Below, one piece after another: positions 54,569-63,203 of a stretch of DNA of 64,000 bases. Within the stretch, counting starts at the first letter, position 1. Every line of letters begins with the position of its first letter. The stretch covers positions 186,001 through 250,000 of the forward strand of contig NZ_JACOFR010000009.1 in NCBI RefSeq assembly GCF_019455385.1. Direction: 5' to 3'. A model generated the notes under the pieces. The model saw only the letters and a program-made list of their open reading frames with translations. It ran no database searches and was not told the DNA's origin. The position numbers and the translations under genes are program-made. The DNA comes from Bradyrhizobium sp. BR 10289. GTDB taxonomy: Bacteria > Pseudomonadota > Alphaproteobacteria > Rhizobiales > Xanthobacteraceae.

Positions 54569-54913
54569 GCCTCATGCAAACGGAGGTTCGCGCGAGGCGA
54601 CAATGATGCCGCAACTCGTTGAATTACGGCAAAATTCGGCGGCGGCCCGAACCGTGACTTGGAAGTAACAGACAGAGGGAAAAGCGTGTGGTGCAGGCGC
54701 ACAATCCGTTGCCAAGAGGCTCCCTTGAAGTCAGTTTGTCGTGAGTTGTCCCGGGTAGCGCTGGCTGCAAAATCGGGGCCTGTATATCGTCTGCGTATGA
54801 ATCGTTGCGTGCAGGCGTGCAACTTTCGAGAGGCCGGCGCGGTTTAGCCGAAACTCATTAGGCGATAACGAACCTGTTCCACGAGGGACAGTTCACCCAA
54901 GGGGTGCGACACA
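54569..54913 (+). other. Long 5' region of the L,D-transpeptidase gene
   Basis: This 345-base stretch has no gene. It is less GC-rich than its surroundings and holds the promoter of the next gene. A small hairpin (CTGTTCC with GGGACAG, 54874-54891) and an AAGGGG ribosome binding site lie near its end, so the leader may be structured. No -10/-35 pair is convincing, and no -24/-12 sigma-54 promoter was seen despite the regulator just upstream. Confidence 0.45.
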
Positions 54914-57145
54914 ATGCGTGACTGTTTGAATCACCGTCGAGGCTTTGACCGCGTGCTGATGGCGGTCGCGGCGACCTTCCTCACGGTATCGGCCGGGTCG
55001 GCGCTGGCGCAGGATCAGGCGCGCAGCAGCGCGGCCGAACTCGCGATTGATGCCGCGATCCCGCGCCCCGAGCCCGCCAACGTCCCGCCGCCGACCGCCG
55101 CCGACGTCAAGCTCGACACCACCGCGACGGTGCAGGACGGGCCGAAGGAAGCAGCCAAGGAAACTGCAAAGGAGCCCGTGAAGGCCGAAACCGCTCCCGC
55201 ACCGGCGCCCGAGAAAGTCGAGACCAAGCCGTCCGACGTCGCCACGACGCCCGCCCCCGAGGCGCCGAAGAGCGAGACCGCCAAGACTGAACCTGCGAAG
55301 ACTGAACCTGCGAAGACCGAGCCGGCCAAGGCCGACACTGCGACGGCTCCGGCCGCACCTGCGGCGCCCGCGACCGCGGCAGCTCCCGCCGCCGAGCCTG
55401 TGAAGGCCGCGAGCAACGTTCCTCCCGCCGACCAGCCGGTCGCCGACAAGCTCAAGGATCTCATCGGCGCCAAGACTTCGCGTCATTTCGACCGCAAGAA
55501 CGAGCGCGCTGCCGTCGAGAAGTTTTACGGCGCCCGCGACTTCGCGCCGGTGTGGACGCAAGGCGGCAGCCTGACCGCTGCGGCCAAGGGCGTGATCGCG
55601 CGCCTGAAAGACGCCGCCTCGGAGGGCCTCAATCCAGCCGACTATCCGGTGCCGGATTTCGCTGCCGCCACCAACAACCCCGACGCGCTTGCGGACGCCG
55701 AGCTGAAGCTCACCGCCAGCATGTTCGACTATGCGCGCCAGGCGCAGAGCGGGCGCATGCACTGGTCCCAGGTCAGCGCCGACATCCTCTATCCCGAGCA
55801 TCCGGTCGACCCGAGCGAGGTGCTTACCAAGATCACGACCGCTGCTGACGCCTCGGCGGCGCTCGACAGCTACAACCCGCCGCAGAAGCTCTACAAGGAG
55901 CTGAAGGCCAAGCTCGCCGAGTTGCGCGGCCAGGGCAGCGGCCCGGTGATCGAAATCGCCGACGGTCCGGCGCTGAAATACACCCCGGCCGGCAAGAAGC
56001 AGGCTGAGGTGGTCGTGGAAGATCCGCGCGTGCCGCAGCTGCGCGCCAAGCTCGGCATCACCGAGAACGCCGGCGACACCCGCTATGACGCCACGGTCGC
56101 GGAAGCCGTGCGCAAATTCCAGAACAGCGCCGAGCTGAAGGCCACCGGCATCCTCGACGACAAGACCGTCAAGGCGATCAACACGCCGAAGCGCGACAAG
56201 CAGATCGACACCGTGCTGGTGAACATGGAGCGCTGGCGCTGGCTGCCGCGCGACCTCGGCGCGCCCTCGCTGGGCGATGCTTATGTCATCCTCAATATTC
56301 CCGACTACACGCTGAAGGTGATGCAGCACGGCCAGCAGGTCTGGACCACCCGTGTCGTCACCGGCAAGCCGGGTCAGCACGCCACCCCGCTGCTGACCGA
56401 GACGATGAAGTACATCACGGTCAATCCGACCTGGAACGTGCCGCCGTCGATCGTCTACAACGAATACCTGCCGGCGCTGCAGCAGGATCCGACCGTGCTC
56501 CAGCGCATGGGCCTCAAGCTCGAGCAGAACCGCGACGGCTCGGTGCACATCTCGCAGCCGCCGGGCGAAGCCAACGCGCTCGGCCGCATCCGCTTCAACT
56601 TCCCGAACAAGTTCCTGGTCTATCAGCACGACACGCCGGACAAGTACCTGTTCGCCAAGGAAGAACGCGCCTTCAGCCATGGCTGCATGCGCGTGCAGAA
56701 CCCGGATCAATACGCCTCGGTGCTGCTCAACATCGCGCTGCCGAACGAGAAGTACACGCCGGAGCGCGTGCGCAGCATGTATGGTAAGAGCGAGATCGAC
56801 CTGAAATTCCCGACGCCGATCCCGGTCAACATCACCTACCAGACCGCGTTCGTGGACGATGCCGGCAAGCTGCAATTCCGCAAGGACGTCTATGGCCGCG
56901 ACGCGACCATGCTCAACATCCTGAAGAACGGCCGCGGCAAGGATCTCGAGAACGTCGTCGCCCACTCCCAGCCGAGCTATTCGCGCCCGGCAACGACGCT
57001 ACCCTCGGGCGTGGCGGTCGCCAATAATGGCGGCGGCTTCGGTTCGTCGGGCCCGAACTTCTTCGAGCGGCTGTTCGGCGGTGGGACCCCTGCCCAGCCG
57101 CCGGCCCCGGTCGGCCGCAAGCCGCAGCGGGTGTTTACCCGCTGA
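54914..57145 (+). CDS. Murein L,D-transpeptidase (YcbB/LdtD type)
   Basis: 743 residues. A signal peptide ends near ALA/QDQ (about 33). A long Ala/Pro/Lys/Glu-rich linker follows (about 45-175, with tandem TEPAK units), then a scaffold domain and a peptidoglycan-binding domain (RYDATVAEAVRKFQNSAELK). The YkuD catalytic domain (about 455-640) carries the active-site Cys in FSHGCMRVQNPDQYA. YcbB-like enzymes make 3-3 crosslinks in peptidoglycan. The C-terminal Gly/Pro-rich tail is variable. The next gene (DUF882) is also a likely peptidoglycan enzyme, so the pair may act together at the wall. Confidence 0.9.
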   Translation: MRDCLNHRRGFDRVLMAVAATFLTVSAGSALAQDQARSSAAELAIDAAIPRPEPANVPPPTAADVKLDTTATVQDGPKEAAKETAKEPVKAETAPAPAPEKVETKPSDVATTPAPEAPKSETAKTEPAKTEPAKTEPAKADTATAPAAPAAPATAAAPAAEPVKAASNVPPADQPVADKLKDLIGAKTSRHFDRKNERAAVEKFYGARDFAPVWTQGGSLTAAAKGVIARLKDAASEGLNPADYPVPDFAAATNNPDALADAELKLTASMFDYARQAQSGRMHWSQVSADILYPEHPVDPSEVLTKITTAADASAALDSYNPPQKLYKELKAKLAELRGQGSGPVIEIADGPALKYTPAGKKQAEVVVEDPRVPQLRAKLGITENAGDTRYDATVAEAVRKFQNSAELKATGILDDKTVKAINTPKRDKQIDTVLVNMERWRWLPRDLGAPSLGDAYVILNIPDYTLKVMQHGQQVWTTRVVTGKPGQHATPLLTETMKYITVNPTWNVPPSIVYNEYLPALQQDPTVLQRMGLKLEQNRDGSVHISQPPGEANALGRIRFNFPNKFLVYQHDTPDKYLFAKEERAFSHGCMRVQNPDQYASVLLNIALPNEKYTPERVRSMYGKSEIDLKFPTPIPVNITYQTAFVDDAGKLQFRKDVYGRDATMLNILKNGRGKDLENVVAHSQPSYSRPATTLPSGVAVANNGGGFGSSGPNFFERLFGGGTPAQPPAPVGRKPQRVFTR
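55283..55327 (+). repeat. Tandem 15-bp repeats inside the L,D-transpeptidase linker
   Basis: AAGACTGAACCTGCG occurs twice exactly (55283-55297, 55298-55312), followed by a diverged third unit (to 55327). It encodes TEPAK-type units in frame, so copy number can change without a frameshift. Confidence 0.8.
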
Positions 57146-57189
57146 GCCTTGGCCGGAAACGTCCCTTTCAAAATTTCTGCAATGAAATC

Positions 57190-57218
57190 AGCGCTCCCAT
57201 CCCTTGGATGGGGGCGCT
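57190..57218 (+). terminator. Hairpin downstream of the L,D-transpeptidase gene
   Basis: GCGCTCCCATCC (57191-57202) pairs with GGATGGGGGCGC (57206-57217), with one wobble, a three-base loop and one extra A-T pair. It follows the stop codon by 44 bases. A second hairpin with a T-run lies just downstream. Confidence 0.6.
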
Positions 57219-57241
57219 TAACGTTAACCATTCCCCGACCT

Positions 57242-57266
57242 GCCCACGGGGAGCGGGCGTTTTTTT
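57242..57266 (+). terminator. Rho-independent terminator with seven-T run
   Basis: GCCCAC (57242-57247) and GCGGGC (57253-57258) form a short GC-rich stem. The T-run at 57260-57266 follows. Together with the hairpin at 57190 this forms a double terminator between the L,D-transpeptidase and DUF882 genes. Confidence 0.65.
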
Positions 57267-57420
57267 GCCACAGTCAACCGTTTAGGATTGTAATCTGACT
57301 TGGTTTTGGGGGCGGGAAGGTCAACCTCGAATTAACCTTCTCGCTTTAAGAAAGCGTTCATCCTCTTTCGCGCGCTAACGGGGTTAGCGGGAGAGTCCAT
57401 TTTGAACGCTCGTCGACTGG

Positions 57421-59049
57421 GTGGGCTCTAACGTGCTGACTGGTCTCGCACGCCAATTCGCGGTGCTGTCGTTGTCCCATGCGGGAGTGAAGGCCGGATC
57501 CCGGATCGGCCTCGCTTCCGTATTGCTGCTGGCTGCCGCGGGCTCGGTCCACAACGCCGCCGCGCTGAACGAGACCAAGACCCTCTCCTTCCACCACACC
57601 CATTCCGGCGAAGACCTCACCGTCACCTTCAAGCGCGATGGCCGCTACGACGAAGCCGCGCTGAAGACGCTCAATCACTTCCTGCGCGACTGGCGCACCC
57701 AGGACGAGACGGTGATGGACCGTCGCCTGTTCGACATCCTCTGGGAAGTCTATCGCGACGTCGACGGCAAACAGCCGATCCAGATCATCTCGTCCTATCG
57801 CTCCCCCGCCACCAACGCCATGCTCCGCCGCCGCTCCTCCGGCGTGGCGCGCTTCAGCCAGCACATGCTGGGCCATGCGATGGACTTCTACATTCCGGGC
57901 GTGCCGCTGGAGCAGATCCGCTTCGCCGGGCTGCGCCTGCAGCGCGGCGGCGTCGGCTTCTATCCGACCTCCGGCTCGCCCTTCGTGCATCTGGACACCG
58001 GCAGCATCCGGCACTGGCCGCGCATGACGCATGACCAGCTCGCCCGCGTCTTCCCGGACGGCAAGACGGTACACCTGCCGACGGACGGCACACCGCTGAA
58101 GGGTTATGAGCTCGCCAAGGCCGAGATCGAGCGCCGCGGCGATGGTGATGATGCCGGCGGCAAGCCGGGCTTCTTCGCCGCCTTGTTCAAGGGCAAGCCG
58201 GCTCCGGCGGTTGGCAGTGCCGACGAGGATGACGAGGGCGCCCCGGCCGCCAAGCCCGCGGCGCCGACCGTGGTCGCCGCCGCAGCCAAGCCGGCCGACT
58301 CCAAGCCCGCCGACCCGGTGCCGACGCCGCGCGCAAAACCGTCCGTCGCCACCGCGATCCAGCTTGCCTCGGCCGATGCGCAGCTGGTTGCGCCGCCCAG
58401 GCCGAAGCCCGCGCCCGTGGCTGACAAGCCGGCCGCCGGCAAGGCTGCTGACGCAAAGCCCGAAACCCCGGCCGACATCATCAATGCCCGCGGCTTCTGG
58501 GATGATCCCACGCCGCAGCAGGCGACGCCGGCGCAGATCGCAGCGCTCAAGGCCCGACAGGCACTCGCCGCCGCCACCGATCCGCAAGCAACCGCAAGCG
58601 TCTCCAGCGCAACGCTTCAGGCACTGGCCTACGCGCCGGCCGCTTCGCCAGTCGACCGCGCCAACGTCGTCGCCGCCTCCGCACCGATCCCGCGCTCGGC
58701 GCGGGCCGCGCGCAACGCAGCGCCCGCGACAGAGATCAACAGCGTGGTCGGCAAGAGCACCGACGGCATGATCGCGACCGCAACCCGCCTCTCCGCGGCA
58801 AAAGGCGAAAGCATCTGGCTCAAGATCATGATGCTGTCGCCGAGCGCCAGCCGCGCGATGTCGGTTACGCTGATGGGCGAGCTCGATATGGCCGCCTTGC
58901 GCGGCTATTTCGTGAAGCCGCAGGCCGTGATCGCGATGGGTTTTGCCGACGACCCGATGCAGGGCCTGTCCTGCGAGAGCTTCTCGGGCAGCGCAACGGC
59001 GAAGCTCCAGACGACGTCGTTCGTCGTGCGCACGGCCGCCCTTCGCTGA
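57421..59049 (+). CDS. DUF882 / YcbK-type peptidoglycan protein
   Basis: 542 residues from the GTG at 57421; a second GTG four codons later is equally possible. An N-terminal signal-like helix (about 25-45) precedes the DUF882 (M15-like) domain (about 55-210). Likely zinc ligands are in HMLGHAMDF (His and Asp) and FVHLD. YcbK-type proteins are thought to trim or bind peptidoglycan. Residues 225-400 are low complexity (Ala/Pro/Lys). The C-terminal 130 residues form a separate domain with a SPOR-like beta pattern that I do not recognise. Two TTAACC-like words lie in the upstream region; I make no regulatory claim for them. Confidence 0.82.
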   Translation: MGSNVLTGLARQFAVLSLSHAGVKAGSRIGLASVLLLAAAGSVHNAAALNETKTLSFHHTHSGEDLTVTFKRDGRYDEAALKTLNHFLRDWRTQDETVMDRRLFDILWEVYRDVDGKQPIQIISSYRSPATNAMLRRRSSGVARFSQHMLGHAMDFYIPGVPLEQIRFAGLRLQRGGVGFYPTSGSPFVHLDTGSIRHWPRMTHDQLARVFPDGKTVHLPTDGTPLKGYELAKAEIERRGDGDDAGGKPGFFAALFKGKPAPAVGSADEDDEGAPAAKPAAPTVVAAAAKPADSKPADPVPTPRAKPSVATAIQLASADAQLVAPPRPKPAPVADKPAAGKAADAKPETPADIINARGFWDDPTPQQATPAQIAALKARQALAAATDPQATASVSSATLQALAYAPAASPVDRANVVAASAPIPRSARAARNAAPATEINSVVGKSTDGMIATATRLSAAKGESIWLKIMMLSPSASRAMSVTLMGELDMAALRGYFVKPQAVIAMGFADDPMQGLSCESFSGSATAKLQTTSFVVRTAALR

Positions 59050-59079
59050 TAGGCGCGACTATTTCCAAGAATTCAGATC

Positions 59080-59165
59080 GTAGCCCGGATGGAGCGAAAG
59101 CGTAATCCGGGGATCCCGCCCGCATGGCAAGAACCCGGATTTCGCGTTCGCTCCATCCGGGCTAC
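59080..59165. repeat. Dispersed inverted repeat, GTAGCCCGGATGGAGCG type
   Basis: Perfect 19-base arms (59080-59098 and 59147-59165) flank a 48-base centre that repeats part of the arm text (AATCCGGG, CCCGGATT). This element is common in Bradyrhizobium genomes. It lies between convergent DUF882 and GapR genes. Confidence 0.82.
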
Positions 59166-59192
59166 GGCAGTGGTATCTGCGGCGCGAACGCC

Positions 59193-59465
59193 TCAGAGCA
59201 TTCCCAGCGCCTGCATATAGGTCTCGAGAATGGTCTCGGCCTCGGCGCGCTCGTTGGGGTCCTGCTTGCGCAGGCGCACGATGGTGCGTAGCGCCTTGAC
59301 GTCGTAGCCGTTGCCCTTGCTCTCGGCATAGACGTCGCGGATGTCGTCGGAGATCGCCTTCTTCTCTTCCTCCAGCCGCTCGATGCGCTCGATGATGGAT
59401 TTGAGCTGGTCCTTGGCAAATTTCGTCGCGGGCTCGTCGTCGCGGACGGCGGCGGAGGTGGCCAT
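59193..59465 (-). CDS. gapR: GapR family DNA-binding protein (DUF2312)
   Basis: 90 residues from the ATG at 59465 with TTGGGAG upstream; the frame is open 15 codons earlier. The protein matches GapR closely: KFAKDQLKSIIERIERLEEE, KAISDDIRDVYAESKGNGYD and VKALRTIVRLRKQDP. GapR of Caulobacter clamps overtwisted DNA ahead of polymerases and supports chromosome replication. The same role is expected here. The N-terminal ten residues (ATSAAVRDDE) vary in the family. Confidence 0.92.
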   Translation of the reverse strand: MATSAAVRDDEPATKFAKDQLKSIIERIERLEEEKKAISDDIRDVYAESKGNGYDVKALRTIVRLRKQDPNERAEAETILETYMQALGML

Positions 59466-59646
59466 CTTGGTACTCCCAATGGAACTGGCAAAACGAGGTG
59501 ACGCCGGCATCCACCGCGCGTGCTGGCAAAACCCTTAGGGTTCGCATCACCTGCGTTCAAGCAAGCATCGCGCTCGTCCACAGCGCGCCCACACCTTCCT
59601 GCGGGGAGCAGAAGAAAGCTGTTGTGTGGTGCGACTCAGGGCGCGG

Positions 59647-59952
59647 TCAGTGCCCGTGGGGGTGGACCTTCTTCATCGCCTCGATCTGCTCGGGGCTGGC
59701 CGCGCCCTGGTGCTTCGCCTTCCAGGTCTCGTAGGGCATGCCGTAGACGGCCTCGCGACTCTCGTCCTTGGTCAGCGCGACGCCTTGCGCGTCGGCGGCG
59801 TCCTTGAGCCAGTTCGACAGGCAGTTGCGGCAGAAGCCGGCCAGATTCATCAGGTCGATGTTCTGGACGTCGGTCCGCTCCCGCAAATGATCGACCAGGC
59901 GCCGGAAAGCGGCCGCCTCAAGCTCCGTTCTGGTTTTGTCGTCGATGGCCAT
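59647..59952 (-). CDS. DUF1244 domain-containing protein
   Basis: 101 residues, almost all one domain. NIDLMNLAGFCRNCLSNWL includes the CxxC pair of the family, and AVYGMPYETWKAKHQ is its second hallmark. The His-rich end (KVHPHGH) and Cys pair suggest metal binding, but the function of the family is unknown. It is upstream of gapR on the same strand, with about 180 bases between them, and divergent from the DUF1036 gene. Confidence 0.88.
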   Translation of the reverse strand: MAIDDKTRTELEAAAFRRLVDHLRERTDVQNIDLMNLAGFCRNCLSNWLKDAADAQGVALTKDESREAVYGMPYETWKAKHQGAASPEQIEAMKKVHPHGH

Positions 59953-60119
59953 CGTTCGTGTCCCTGGCAGTGGCGTATCCAGCCAAACCCTTAGCGGGAG
60001 AGGTGGGGTCCTGTCACAGATTTTGCCATATCGCGGCGCAAACGGACCGAAGCCCGGCTTTGGGCGGTTCCCTGCGCCCTACGCCAAATCGTCAATCATC
60101 TGGTATACGTTCCGCGACA

Positions 60120-60701
60120 ATGATCGCCGAATCTCTCCCCACCCCCCTTCGCCTGCTCGCCCGGTTGGTCCCGGTGCTGGCGGTCGCCACGCTGTGCCTG
60201 TGGGCGAGCCCGGCCGCGGCCGATTTCCGGCTTTGCAACAACACCTCAAGCCGGGTCGGCATCGCGCTCGGCTACAAGGACGCCGAAGGCTGGACCACCG
60301 AGGGCTGGTGGAACATCTCGTCCCGCTCCTGCGAGACCCTGCTGCGGGGGACGCTGGTCGCCCGCTATTATTACATCTACGCCATCGATTATGACCGCGG
60401 CGGCGAATGGTCGGGCCAGGCCTTCATGTGCTCGCGCGACAAGGAATTCACCATCCGCGGCACCGAGGATTGCCTCGCGCGCGGCTATGACCGCACAGGC
60501 TATTTCGAGGTCGATACCGGCGAGCAGCGCGCCTGGACGGTGCAGCTCACCGATGCCAACGAACAACCGGCACAGCAGCGCGTGCCTGGCCTGCCCGGAC
60601 CGGTTGGCCCGGGCGGCGTTCCGGGTTTGCCCAACGGCCCGCCCGGTGCTACGCCCCCGGGCTCGCCCGGCCTGCCACCCCCGCCTGGAAATAAGCCATG
60701 A
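60120..60701 (+). CDS. DUF1036 periplasmic protein with collagen-like C-terminal tail
   Basis: 193 residues from the ATG at 60120. A signal peptide ends near AAA/DFR (about 38). The DUF1036 domain (about 39-150) is rich in conserved Cys and Tyr (FRLCNNTSSRVGIALGYKD, ARYYYIYAIDYDRGGEW). The last 35 residues are Gly/Pro-rich with GxP-type triplets (GLPGPVGPGGVPGLP). The function is unknown. Its stop overlaps the pyruvate kinase start (ATGA), an unexpected coupling of a periplasmic protein with a glycolytic enzyme. Confidence 0.82.
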   Translation: MIAESLPTPLRLLARLVPVLAVATLCLWASPAAADFRLCNNTSSRVGIALGYKDAEGWTTEGWWNISSRSCETLLRGTLVARYYYIYAIDYDRGGEWSGQAFMCSRDKEFTIRGTEDCLARGYDRTGYFEVDTGEQRAWTVQLTDANEQPAQQRVPGLPGPVGPGGVPGLPNGPPGATPPGSPGLPPPPGNKP

Positions 60702-62134
60702 GGCGTCTTCGCCGTATCAAGATTCTCGCGACTCTCGGACCCGCCTCCTCAGACCTCGCGATGATCCGCCGCCTGTTCGAGGCGGGCGCCGATCTGTTCC
60801 GCATCAATATGAGCCACACCCCGCATGACAAGATGCGGGAGCTGGTGGCGACGATCCGCAACGTCGAGTCGAGCTACGGCCGGCCGATCGGCATCCTCGT
60901 CGACCTGCAGGGACCGAAGCTCCGCCTCGGCGCCTTCGCCGAAGGCGCGGTACAGCTCCAGAACGGCCAGACCTTCACGCTGGATTCCGACAAGACGCCG
61001 GGCGATGCCAATCGCGTCCAGCTCCCGCATCCGGAGATCCTGGCGGCGCTCAGGCCCGGCCATGCGCTGCTGCTCGATGACGGCAAAGTGCGCTTGATCG
61101 CGGAAGAGACGTCCAAGGACCACGCGGTGACGCGTGTCGTGGTCGGTGGCCGAATGAGCGACCGCAAGGGCGTCAGCCTGCCCGATACCGACCTTCCGGT
61201 CTCGGCGATGACGCCGAAGGACCGCGCCGATCTCGAGGCCGCCCTCGTCACCGGCGTCGACTGGATCGCGCTGTCCTTCGTGCAGCGCGCCGACGACGTG
61301 CTCGAAGCCAAGAAGATGATCCGCGGCCGCGCCGCCGTGATGGCCAAGATCGAGAAGCCGCAGGCGATCGACCGCCTCGCCGACATCATCGAGGCCTCCG
61401 ACGCGCTGATGGTGGCGCGCGGCGACCTCGGCGTCGAGCTGCCGCTCGAGCGGGTGCCGAGCCTGCAGAAGCAGATGACGCGCATGGCGCGCCGCGCCGG
61501 CAAGCCGGTGGTGATCGCGACCCAGATGCTGGAATCGATGATCCAGTCGCCGGTGCCGACCCGCGCCGAAGTGTCGGACGTCGCCACCGCCGTCTATGAG
61601 GGCGCCGACGCCATCATGCTGTCGGCGGAATCGGCGGCCGGAAAATTCCCGGTCGAGGCGGTCTCGACCATGAACCGCATCGGCGAGGAGGTCGAGCGCG
61701 ACCCGACCTACCGGTCCGTGATCATGGCCCAGCGCCCCGCGCCGGAGGCCACTCCAGGCGACGCCATCGCGGATGCCGCCCGCCAGATCGCTGAGACGCT
61801 CGATCTGCCCGCCTTGATCTGCTGGACCTCTTCCGGCTCCACCGCCGTGCGCGTGGCGCGCGAACGGCCGAAGCCGCCGATCGTGGCGATCACGCCGAAC
61901 ATGGCCGCCGGGCGCCGCCTCGCGGTCGTGTGGGGCGTGCATTGCGTGGTGGCGGACGATGCGCGCGATCAGGACGACATGGTGAGCCGCGCCGGCCAGA
62001 TCGCCTTTCGCGACGGTTTCGTCCGCGCCGGCCAGCGCGTGATCATCGTTGCGGGCGTGCCGCTCGGCATTCCCGGCAGCACCAACATGGTGCGCATCGC
62101 CTCGGTCGGCCCCGAGGGCGACGCGAACATGTAG
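60698..62134 (+). CDS. pyk: Pyruvate kinase
   Basis: 478 residues. It has the complete family set: KILATLGPASSD at the start, FRINMSHT, DLQGPKLRLG, the lid domain (about 70-165), the catalytic region with AVMAKIEKPQAIDRL and MVARGDLGVELPLERVP, and the Thr-Gln motif IATQMLESM. The C-terminal domain (about 345-470) holds the regulatory fold. It converts phosphoenolpyruvate and ADP to pyruvate and ATP. The ATG overlaps the DUF1036 stop. A hairpin follows about 95 bases after the stop. Confidence 0.95.
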   Translation: MRRLRRIKILATLGPASSDLAMIRRLFEAGADLFRINMSHTPHDKMRELVATIRNVESSYGRPIGILVDLQGPKLRLGAFAEGAVQLQNGQTFTLDSDKTPGDANRVQLPHPEILAALRPGHALLLDDGKVRLIAEETSKDHAVTRVVVGGRMSDRKGVSLPDTDLPVSAMTPKDRADLEAALVTGVDWIALSFVQRADDVLEAKKMIRGRAAVMAKIEKPQAIDRLADIIEASDALMVARGDLGVELPLERVPSLQKQMTRMARRAGKPVVIATQMLESMIQSPVPTRAEVSDVATAVYEGADAIMLSAESAAGKFPVEAVSTMNRIGEEVERDPTYRSVIMAQRPAPEATPGDAIADAARQIAETLDLPALICWTSSGSTAVRVARERPKPPIVAITPNMAAGRRLAVVWGVHCVVADDARDQDDMVSRAGQIAFRDGFVRAGQRVIIVAGVPLGIPGSTNMVRIASVGPEGDANM

Positions 62135-62228
62135 GGCTGCAGAGGCCGCCCAAACAAAAATCCGAAAACAACCCCATGCACAGTAGGCCGGCGGAGCCGG
62201 CTGATTTGCGCGGGTTTCTCGAAAAGGC

Positions 62229-62252
62229 GTGCTCAGGCAACGGCCTGAGCGC
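62229..62252. terminator. Shared hairpin between pyruvate kinase and TetR genes
   Basis: Ten-base arms (62229-62238 and 62243-62252, core GCTCAGGC / GCCTGAGC, one wobble) have a four-base loop. It ends two bases beyond the TetR stop codon on the minus strand and may serve both convergent transcripts. Confidence 0.6.
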
Positions 62253-62254
62253 GA

Positions 62255-62935
62255 TCAGGCCCCGACCAGCGCCTTGGTGGTCGGCAGCAGCGTCTGCTGC
62301 ACCACGAGACCCCTGGCGCGGGCATCCATGACGCCGACGGCACGCAGCGCCAGCAGCGTCACGGTCTGGACGGCGTCGCGCATCTTCGCGGTATCCTCGA
62401 GATTGTCCGGCGCCAGCGGGCCGACCAAGGCCTCGTGCAGCGCTCCCAGCAGCGCAGTGGCGGCGAGCGCGGTGTCCTGCGCCGGGAGATGGCCGGCGCG
62501 CACGGCGGCATCGATCCGGGTGGCGATCTCGCCGGCGATCTCGCGCCGGCTAGCGAGGCGGGAGGCGCTGACATCGACATCGACGGGCTCGGCCAGGATG
62601 CCCCAGGCGAGCCGGCGCTGCGACAGGGTATGAACCGCCACGGTGGTGACGGCCGCCGCCAGCGCCGAGGACGGTCCGGGCGCGGCATCGGCCGCCCGCC
62701 GGATCGCTGCGAGCTCGTCCCGCGACACCTCGGCAATCAATTCGGAGATCAGCTCGGCCTTGGAGGGGAAGTAGCGGTAGACCGTCCCCGCCGCGACATT
62801 GGCCCGAACCGCGACCGGCGCGATCTGCACTGCCGCCATCCCGCCTTCCGCCGCAGCCTCCCGCGCCGCCGCCAGTATCGCACTGCGCCGGGCCGCAAGG
62901 CGCTTAACCACTTGATGCGTCCGCCGATAAACCAT
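62255..62935 (-). CDS. TetR/AcrR family transcriptional regulator
   Basis: 226 residues from the ATG at 62935, chosen for AGGAAGCGCC upstream; the open frame goes 53 codons further without family text. The N-terminal helix-turn-helix (about 12-60) shows AILAAAREAAAEGGMAAVQI then VAAGTVYRYFPSKAELISEL, the standard TetR pattern. The C-terminal ligand domain is helical, with no recognised subfamily. It may control the divergent PAP2-type phosphatase gene, 268 bases away, but this is inferred only from orientation. Confidence 0.88.
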   Translation of the reverse strand: MVYRRTHQVVKRLAARRSAILAAAREAAAEGGMAAVQIAPVAVRANVAAGTVYRYFPSKAELISELIAEVSRDELAAIRRAADAAPGPSSALAAAVTTVAVHTLSQRRLAWGILAEPVDVDVSASRLASRREIAGEIATRIDAAVRAGHLPAQDTALAATALLGALHEALVGPLAPDNLEDTAKMRDAVQTVTLLALRAVGVMDARARGLVVQQTLLPTTKALVGA

Positions 62936-63203
62936 GGCGCGCTTCCTGTCCCACCACGCCTGCCGCACGCCCGCGGCCGAACGCTTAGTCCCTGATTTCG
63001 CTGCAAATCGCCCCGCAAGGACTGAACAACTATTCAAAGGTGATGACAAGAAGCAAATGCGTGAAGCGGCACGGTAAAGAGGTTGGCCGGACAACCATTA
63101 AAATTGCAGCGCCCGGATTGGCAAAAGGTTGGTCCTGGCCGTTACCGCGATCTTAAGGCGACCCCGCGACTGTACCGAAGCGGCAATTCCACCCTGGTGC
63201 AGC

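Noticed and set aside
54893..56965. 690-codon minus-strand frame over the L,D-transpeptidase gene
   Set aside because: Mirror frame of a gene with a signal peptide and a complete YkuD active site; it shows no family text of its own.
57218..57351. TTAACC-type words as CtrA sites before the DUF882 gene
   Set aside because: The spacing between TTAA units (2 and 10 bases) does not match the TTAA-N7-TTAA consensus.
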